Of a DNA stretch of 37,719 nucleotides, positions 31,476-37,719 are shown in pieces. The notes under the pieces were generated by a model. The model ran no database searches, was not told where the DNA came from, and saw only the letters and a list, made by a program, of their open reading frames with translations. This stretch comes from Scedosporium boydii (lineage: Eukaryota > Ascomycota > Sordariomycetes > Microascales > Microascaceae), in the NCBI GenBank assembly GCA_002221725.1, contig NJFT01000311.1, positions 1 to 37,719 of the forward strand, given 5' to 3'. Position 1 is the first letter of the stretch. Each line of letters begins with the position of its first letter. The position numbers and the translations under genes were made by a program.

Positions 31476-33401
31476 ATGGCGCCGCCAAACACATCTGCCG
31501 ATCCATCGGCATCATCCAGTTCTGCGAAAGCCGAGTCCTCGTCGCGTCCCTCCCAGCCGAAAACGCCACGCTCTCTAGCGGACCCCATCGCGCGCACAGC
31601 TCTCCGATATTCCATGTCCGCACGCGAATATGCCACCCTGCACAAATACGTCATCTCGAGGTCAAGGCTGCTCAAGCGAGCAGCGCCCTCCATCAGCACC
31701 GTCGAGAAGATCATCGACGGAAACCGTGCACATCTTGCGAGGAAGGAGTCGAGAGAAGGCAGGGCGGGGGCTGCCGGCGACGATTACAATGTTCGTGCCG
31801 TTCGGCATGCTATTCGCGTATTCCTCGCGACCGGTTCTCTCATGAAGCTCTACACCATTGTCTCGCGCAAGCTTTCACGAACCGATAAGGAGTTGGTTTC
31901 TCTACGCGCGCCTCTTTGTGTGTCTGTGGTACTGACCGTAAGCTCGATTTAGTGTGCAAACGACGAAGAAGCAACCCTTCCACAAGTCCGACACCTTTAG
32001 GCTGTCTCTCTCTCTTTCCACCATCCTCCTACTCTACCGATTGCTCTTTAGATTCTTCACTCGTTTCCGAGCTCATCTACTAGACCCGACCGCGGCGCCC
32101 TTCAGGGCACGAAATCCCCGTACAGCAGCAACTCTCACCTCCCCTTACGCGCCTGCCATCGGCGCATCGCTTGCCGGACTGATGCTTGGCATCTATCCGG
32201 CCAAGCAGCTCCGTGTATCCATTGCGTTGTTTGCCATCTTCCGCGCTCTGGAATTTAGCTGGAACATGTGTGAAGAGGAGGGCCTGATCTGGGGATTGAA
32301 GCCTGGAGGCAAGGGTAAGAGAGAACGGCCTTGGTGGTTTGGCAGCTGGATGCTTCAGCCCTTCGCCTTCGGTCAGCTGCTGCATGCAGTCGTCTTTGAC
32401 CGAGACTGTTTCCCAATGGTATGAACTCCAAACTTGCTTCGACAGTGCCTAGCAGAGCCGTGATTGCTGACAAGGTCTTGCTTTTCTAGCCCTTCGGCAA
32501 TTTCATCTTTGGAAACTCGTCGACATATCTCCACGGCCGGCCGAAGGAATACCCTGCGCACATCAAGTGGCCTGGTACCTATAACATCATCGACAGCCTC
32601 GCCGAAATGGCGAAGCTGAATTGGCCGTACGTAATCCAGTATCCGATTTCACTTCTCGATGCAATTTCTAACCACCAGCCGCGCAGACCTTTCACATCTC
32701 CCATCCTCTTCCCTGACAAGGAAACCCTGCCATCCACCCTCTCCGCTGTGGCACCGCTAACCTCCACCGCGCACCCCCTCATCACCTCCCTCTCCTGCGC
32801 GACCCTCCACCCCAGCGACCCCTCCTGCCTCCGCACCTACCTCACCTTCTGGCTGCGCTCCTTCCCCCCTCTAGCCCGCTTCTTCCTCATCTTCTACTCC
32901 GCCCTGACCTTGCCCCGCCTCCGCCTCCTCTACCACAACCCCGTCGCCACCCTCAACCGCCTCCTCGCGCGAGCCCTCCGCTCCTCCACTTTCATCACGG
33001 GCTCCATCTCCACCGCCTGGGCCTCCATCTGCGTTTTCCAGACCTGGTTCCCCAAGTCCTTCCTCGCCACCCAGCGCTTCTTCATCGGCGGCTTCCTCGC
33101 CGGTCTCTGGGCGTGGGTTGAGCGCCGCTCCGGTCGCGGTGCCTTCCTCTACACGACCAAGGCCAGCGTGGATAGCTTGTGGAAGGTCGGCGTTAAGAGG
33201 CGTTGGTGGAGGGGCATGAAGGGTGGTGATGTCTGGGTGTTCGTCCTGGCTCTCATGGCGACTGGTGTCGTGTACGAGAGGGATCGCAAGGCCATCAAGG
33301 AGGCGAGCTGGAGGAAGGGTGTCTCGTGGGTCAGGGGCGAGGGGTTCAGAGACTGGAGCGTGGAGGAGGACGAGCTCGTCGAAGAGGAGGATAGCGCTTA
33401 G
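31476..33401 (+). CDS. TMEM135-like multi-pass membrane protein
   Basis: Exons 31476-31891, 31953-32418 and 32490-33401 give 597 residues. The first intron has a weak donor (GTTGGT) but is the only one that keeps phase with the CTGAC branch and TTTAG acceptor. After a Ser-rich N-terminus there is a basic LHKYVISRSRLLKRA segment. Several hydrophobic helices follow, with YAPAIGASLAGLMLGIYPAK, then ALEFSWN, WWFGSWMLQPFAFGQLLHAVVFDRDCFP and PRPKEYP-like features. The C-terminal half has LARFFLIFYSALTLPRLRLL and FIGGFLAGLWAWVERRSGRG, as in fungal homologues of TMEM135. Those relatives are linked to peroxisomes, mitochondria or lipid handling. The tail is acidic. It is likely a conserved flanking gene, not part of the peptide pathway. 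Confidence 0.87.
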
Positions 33402-34336
33402 GTATTGGGAGGTCGTCCTAGGGGTTATGGATGAACCATGTATTGACGTTTTTTGTATGATGCGATGGTGTTATTCTTAATGTATTCATTCGAATTGACT
33501 CGGTCCTTTGGAAGACCGAGTTCTGGCCCGGCGTCTACAGGAGTAGACTCGCCGAGGAATATATCCCACAACCTTAATTTGTACCTATCGATCTTATCCT
33601 TTTGTTTTCCTCTTTACAACTTGCATTTTACCTTTCCACACTTATTTCACATGGTTTGTTTGGACAGAGTTGCAAAGCAGTGGAAATATTAAAGTCTCTA
33701 TCATCATGGCTTTTTATTTGTACCAGGTCTGTCCCCCTTTTTGTTCATCACAAGAATGGCAAATAAATACTGGAGTTGATTTAAAAAGAAAAGGTAAAAA
33801 ACATTTCTTTTTGCACACAAAAGTCAAGGTGTAATTCAGGTCCTTGACCCTTCAACGAATCCCTCTTTTCCTTCTGGAACCAACACTCCCTTTCTCTCCA
33901 GCAGGGTAGGCAACTTGACTTGAGGAGAAACACAGGATCACTGCAAAGATCAAGATCAGTTATCAAGAGGCCAGGTGCATTTTGCATGCTGAGAGAGGCT
34001 GGAAGGTGACCAAAGACAAAAGGAAAAGGAAAGACTTTCGGGACAATAATGGTAAAAAGAATAATGGAATAAAAATTCAACGCAAAACTCCAGGGGTGCT
34101 GCTAAACACTTTTTTGTGCATTGCAAAACGGGAATTCAAAGACAAATGAACCAACCAACCCTCCTGCCGATCCCTGTATTCCATAATTCGTCAAGTTACG
34201 GAGGACTCTAGTAGTGCTCCTAACCGTGATAAAGAAGAAAAAGCCGGAACCATCTAATACAAAGTCAATGGGGTGAAACAAGAAAGCAGAAAAGAAGAAA
34301 AAAAAAATAGAAGGCGAGGCACTGGTGCTAGGTGGT
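33402..34336. other. 3' intergenic region between convergent genes
   Basis: About 0.9 kb holding the 3' ends of two facing genes, with A/T-rich stretches near 33.7-34.1 and 34.2-34.3 kb. I see no gene. Confidence 0.55.
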
Positions 34337-36970
34337 TTAAGGATACGCGGCGACGAAACGTCCATGCGAGGAGTTGCCAGCCGAGTTGCTCTTCTTGGTA
34401 TTGGCCAGCGGCACCCAGGCACGACTAATGTAGGGAACCCCAGCGTCGCTAACGGGAGTAACCGACTCTTGGAATCCCAAGACGCTACACTCGTCAACAG
34501 TGCGAGGCTCGACGAAGCCCAGAGTGCGGCGGGCTTGGTCAGCTCTGGCACCCTGGTTACCCTTAACTGCTTCCAAAACTGCCAATCGACGGGCCTCGCG
34601 TTCGCTAATAACATCGGTAATGAGTCTGAAGCGAGCTTCGTCTCGGGCAGCCACGCTCTCGGCGTCTCTTCCAAACCTAGGAGACTCTAGAACGGACTTG
34701 ACAGACTCGAAAGGAAGGTTAAGAAGTATTTTGGACAAGATCGCGATCTGATCTTGGGTATAGGCCTGGCTTGTCTTTGCAATTCCGTTGGCGCCGCTTC
34801 TAGCGTCCTCCGAAGAGAGATCACCAAACTTGATCTTGCTTAGGCGCGACCGATGGTTCGGGCCCAGCTTCACGACGGATCCGCGAGCGATCGCGGGCGA
34901 CGGTGCCTTGGCGTTGGTCCGTCCCTTCTGCGAATCAGAGACGTTGGGTAAGCGACAATAGCCATCCGGGTCGGAGACAGTAATGTCCAACTCGAACTCA
35001 GCACTCAGCTGGTTAGAGACGAAAGCGATGACGGCTTCATAAAGAATCTTTGTGGGGCCGCCATAGTGCCATTTCTCATGGAAATCGATGGTTCCCCTTG
35101 CCGGACTCGAGCCGAGAGCAAACTCCAGAGCAAGCTCTACCGTATCCCAACCCATAAGCTGACGGCCCATCTCCATACCGCGGATGACCACCGAGTTGTA
35201 CTGAAGTAGGTGTCCAGCAGCAGCATAACTAATCACGAACTTGAACTGATCTGCAGCTCCTCCGGCGAGAGGCAGATCCTCCATACCCGGAGGAGGGGCT
35301 GGAATCTCAAAGAGAGGGAAACCATAAAGCCGCTGGATAGCCACCAGGAAAGTATCGGAGCGCAGATACTTGTCTACGGCGCGGACTGCAATGGTAGTTC
35401 CAGAGCCGTGCTTTCGGCGGTTCGCGGGATTATCCATCATCAGCTGCTCCAGGGTCTTGCTTTGGGCTAGGACGAGGCGGTGGGCAGGGAAATTCAAGAG
35501 AGGTGCGCGTTGGTCGGGGAAGGACAGTTCAAGGCGACAGTCGGCAAGCCTGGGATCCTGGAAATGACGCTTCATCTGATCCAAGAGCTGTTCAATGTCG
35601 GGATCGAGAGGCCGCGGGAGAAGGTGGGGAGGTGGCATTGGGGGCATCATTCCCATTGGAGGAGGTACCATGCCATACATGGACGGGTGAACGCGGCCTG
35701 GGCCGTCTTCGAAATGACCATGTACGCCATTGGGGACTCCATACAAGCCACTATCCTCTGGCTGCGGGGACGGTTGAGATCCATGGTAGCTCAGAGGAGT
35801 GGTAGGCATGTAATTACCGATGAATGGGTGGTAGCCACCGTCATGGGGAGCGTACGCCGCCATGGACTGGGCGAAATGGTCGATGCTGGTCGCCGGGTCC
35901 ACGTTGTTTCCATACACGAACGACTGAGGACGAAATTCGGGTCCAGATGGGCGGCCCATGTGAGATCGACCGTTTGGCGCGGGGAACCCGGGAGGTGGTC
36001 CATACCCAGCAGAGAGAGGCGTAGGGGACGAGTTGTTGGAATCGTGAATGCCGCCGAAGGTCAGGTTGTTAGTGCTATGGTGCGGTTGGTGGGCAGTGGG
36101 CGCATGCATAATTGGACCTTGGTGCGAGCCGGCGTAACCATCATGTGCCTGACCTAGGGGTTCGGGGTTCCCGTTCACGTTTGCGCCGGGATAGAAGAGG
36201 GAGTTAGCCTGGTGAATCGCATTCATCGCTTCCGGGCGAAGTACGTCGGGAGGGGAGGTGATGTGTTCGGGGGAGACTAAAGCTAGAGAAAAGATCATGT
36301 TAGAGCAGGCGCAACGATGTGAATTCGATAAGGATTATGTGCTCCATACTCCTGTGACATTCCTGTCTGCTCATATCGGGATGCGGACCAACAAGAGCGC
36401 CAAGATGAGGATCCGCCAGTTGACTGGAATCGGACGAAGATGTTTCCGAGACTGGTTTGGGTTCCTCGGGACCAGAAGGCGCTGCAAAGGTAGGACTCGT
36501 GGGTTTTGTGGGCTCGCTCAAGGAATCGTTGGTTACAGCAAATGAGATGTCTGTGGGGTTCGGGTCAGCAGGAAGAGGAAAGGCTAGACAAGGTCCCTTT
36601 ATGAGAGAAATGGTGGCTTACCTTGAGCAGAGCTCGATTCGGCAACCGCTCCCGGGGACGCAACTACCGACTTCTTGACCTCCTTAGAGTGGTCGAGCTC
36701 CGCGACTTCAGGTTCGGTCGGCTGAATCTGTGTTCCATTTGGAGCGGCTGGAATATCGCCTCGGACCTCAGGTGGAGAAGACTCGGGCATAGGAGCAGGA
36801 GCTGGAACAGGAGAAGGGGTCTTGGAGACCAGCTGTTTCTGAAGACGCTTCTGCATGTATGGCAAAGGGATGGCTGGGACAACTGGGGTCACATTTCGGT
36901 GCCTAGCTGCGCCTGCCTTTCGAATCGCAACATTGTCACCGCTCCCATTACTCCCATTGGCCGGCGCCAT
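34337..36970 (-). CDS. Large proline-rich protein with a BTB/POZ-like region
   Basis: Three exons on the minus strand, 36970-36622, 36550-36350 and 36282-34337, giving 831 residues. The last acceptor could instead begin the exon at 36276, giving 829. The first 430 residues are disordered, rich in Pro, Ser, His, Asn and Gly (for example MVPPPMGMMPPMPPPHLLP). About 430-580 contains LADCRLELSF...NFPAHRLVLAQSKTLEQLM, which resembles the start of a BTB/POZ domain, then a helical stretch with YAAAGHLLQYNSVVIRGMEM. The C-terminal part is polar with charged helices (SEREARRLAVLEAVKG). No membrane segment or enzyme motif is seen. It is probably an intracellular adaptor or regulator, conserved outside any cluster. 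The BTB assignment is by eye. Confidence 0.82.
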
Positions 36971-37626
36971 GGTAACAAGAAAAAAAATACGATGGTGACG
37001 AAAGGAGGTATCGGGAGATGAAGTCGAGTAGCAGGCTACTTAAGGGATATGAAGTGTATCGGTCGAAGAGACAAGGGTCGGCGTTGAATAAGGAACGGGT
37101 TTCGTAATTGTCAAGATGCAGGTTCGATCAGACAACGAGGGTGGGGGGAGTTCGATCAAGATCTGAAGACCAAAGGGGCCAGAACAGGTATGAAGGAATG
37201 AAAAGTCCAAGGGCCTAGATCTTGAAAAGAAACTCCACTATCCCATGAGGCTCAGTCCTAGCCAGCTCAAGACATCAGGCTGGCCATTGACAAGGCTAAG
37301 AGGTTATCGGGGTCGGCAAGTGGGCGGAGCAGCTGCAAGAGGGAAAGCGGTTAGGAGATGGACTCTTCAAAGAAATTCTGCAAGTTGATGACCTACTGGC
37401 GAGTATCCTGGAGAGAAGAGGAAGGGGAGAGCGCGAAGAAATAGGGTTTGTTTGGGGTTTGGGAAGAGGGAAATCAATGCTGAAGAGCTTCGGGAGAGGA
37501 TTGGTCTTTGGAGAGGACAAGGCCGTGGACGTTGGAAGTTGGGCGCTTGAGCCAAGGGTGGAGTTGATGTTTGGCCAGGCGGTGACTGTGATTTCACACC
37601 ACAGGGTGGGCCTTCCGCTTTTCTTT
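36971..37626. other. 5' flank of the BTB-like gene
   Basis: Holds the promoter and leader of the minus-strand gene. Pro/Ser-rich minus-strand frames at 37296-37597 have no recognisable domain, and I do not call them as genes. Confidence 0.5.
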
Positions 37627-37650
37627 TTTTTTTTTTTTTTTCTTCTTTTT

Positions 37651-37711
<61 letters not shown>

Positions 37712-37719
37712 TTTTTTTT
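37621..37719. repeat. T-rich homopolymer at window end
   Basis: Nearly unbroken T with a few C. Its position at the very end suggests a contig-end or sequencing artefact, though a real poly-T tract cannot be excluded. Confidence 0.8.

Noticed and set aside
35480..36157. Plus-strand frame of 225 codons opposite the BTB-like gene
   Set aside because: Shadow frame of a real minus-strand gene with no domain content.

Overview
The window reads as filamentous ascomycete (Pezizomycotina) nuclear DNA. Its genes are split by short introns (about 50-100 nt) with GTRNGT donors and CTRAC-like branch points. The proteins are fungal families: DUF3328/UstYa, a secreted tyrosinase, DUF1996, a UMTA/LaeA-type methyltransferase and a bZIP-ankyrin regulator. 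I cannot name the genus from sequence alone. All spliced models were made by hand from reading frame, splice signals and family motifs, without transcripts or database searches.

The centrepiece, about 15.1-30.4 kb, looks like a biosynthetic cluster for a ribosomally made, Kex2-processed cyclic peptide of the ustiloxin/phomopsin/asperipin type (dikaritins). A small secreted precursor (22492-22982, +) carries four near-identical 25-residue repeats, each ending in Lys-Arg and containing a Y-x-G-W-G core. Six membrane-anchored UstYa-family (DUF3328) proteins surround it (18554-19605 -, 20066-20821 +, 20952-22153 -, 23459-24330 -, 25639-26524 -, 26847-27974 +). Five keep the paired HxxHC signatures and one has lost both. 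With them are a SAM methyltransferase (15115-16766, +), an unrecognised TPR-like protein (24840-25580, +) and a TOXE-like bZIP-ankyrin transcription factor (29153-30378, +). Most cluster genes are arranged as divergent pairs sharing 0.3-0.5 kb promoters. The inferred order of work is: the regulator switches on the cluster; the precursor enters the secretory route; Kex2 releases repeat units; UstYa proteins crosslink the aromatic core; the methyltransferase and perhaps others finish it.

Left of the cluster are a secreted tyrosinase (3912-5646, +) and a secreted DUF1996 protein (7326-8760, -). Tyrosinases do occur in ustiloxin-type clusters (UstQ), but about 6.3 kb of DNA with no convincing gene (8.8-15.1 kb) separates these two from the methyltransferase, so their membership is uncertain.

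Right of the cluster the genes look like ordinary conserved ones: a TMEM135-like membrane protein (31476-33401, +) and a long, proline-rich BTB-like protein (34337-36970, -). The window starts with a 17-base G run and ends in about 95 bases of T-rich homopolymer, which look like contig or read-end artefacts. The other long gene-free stretches are 18-3911, 5647-7325, 16767-18553, 27975-29152 and 30379-31475.
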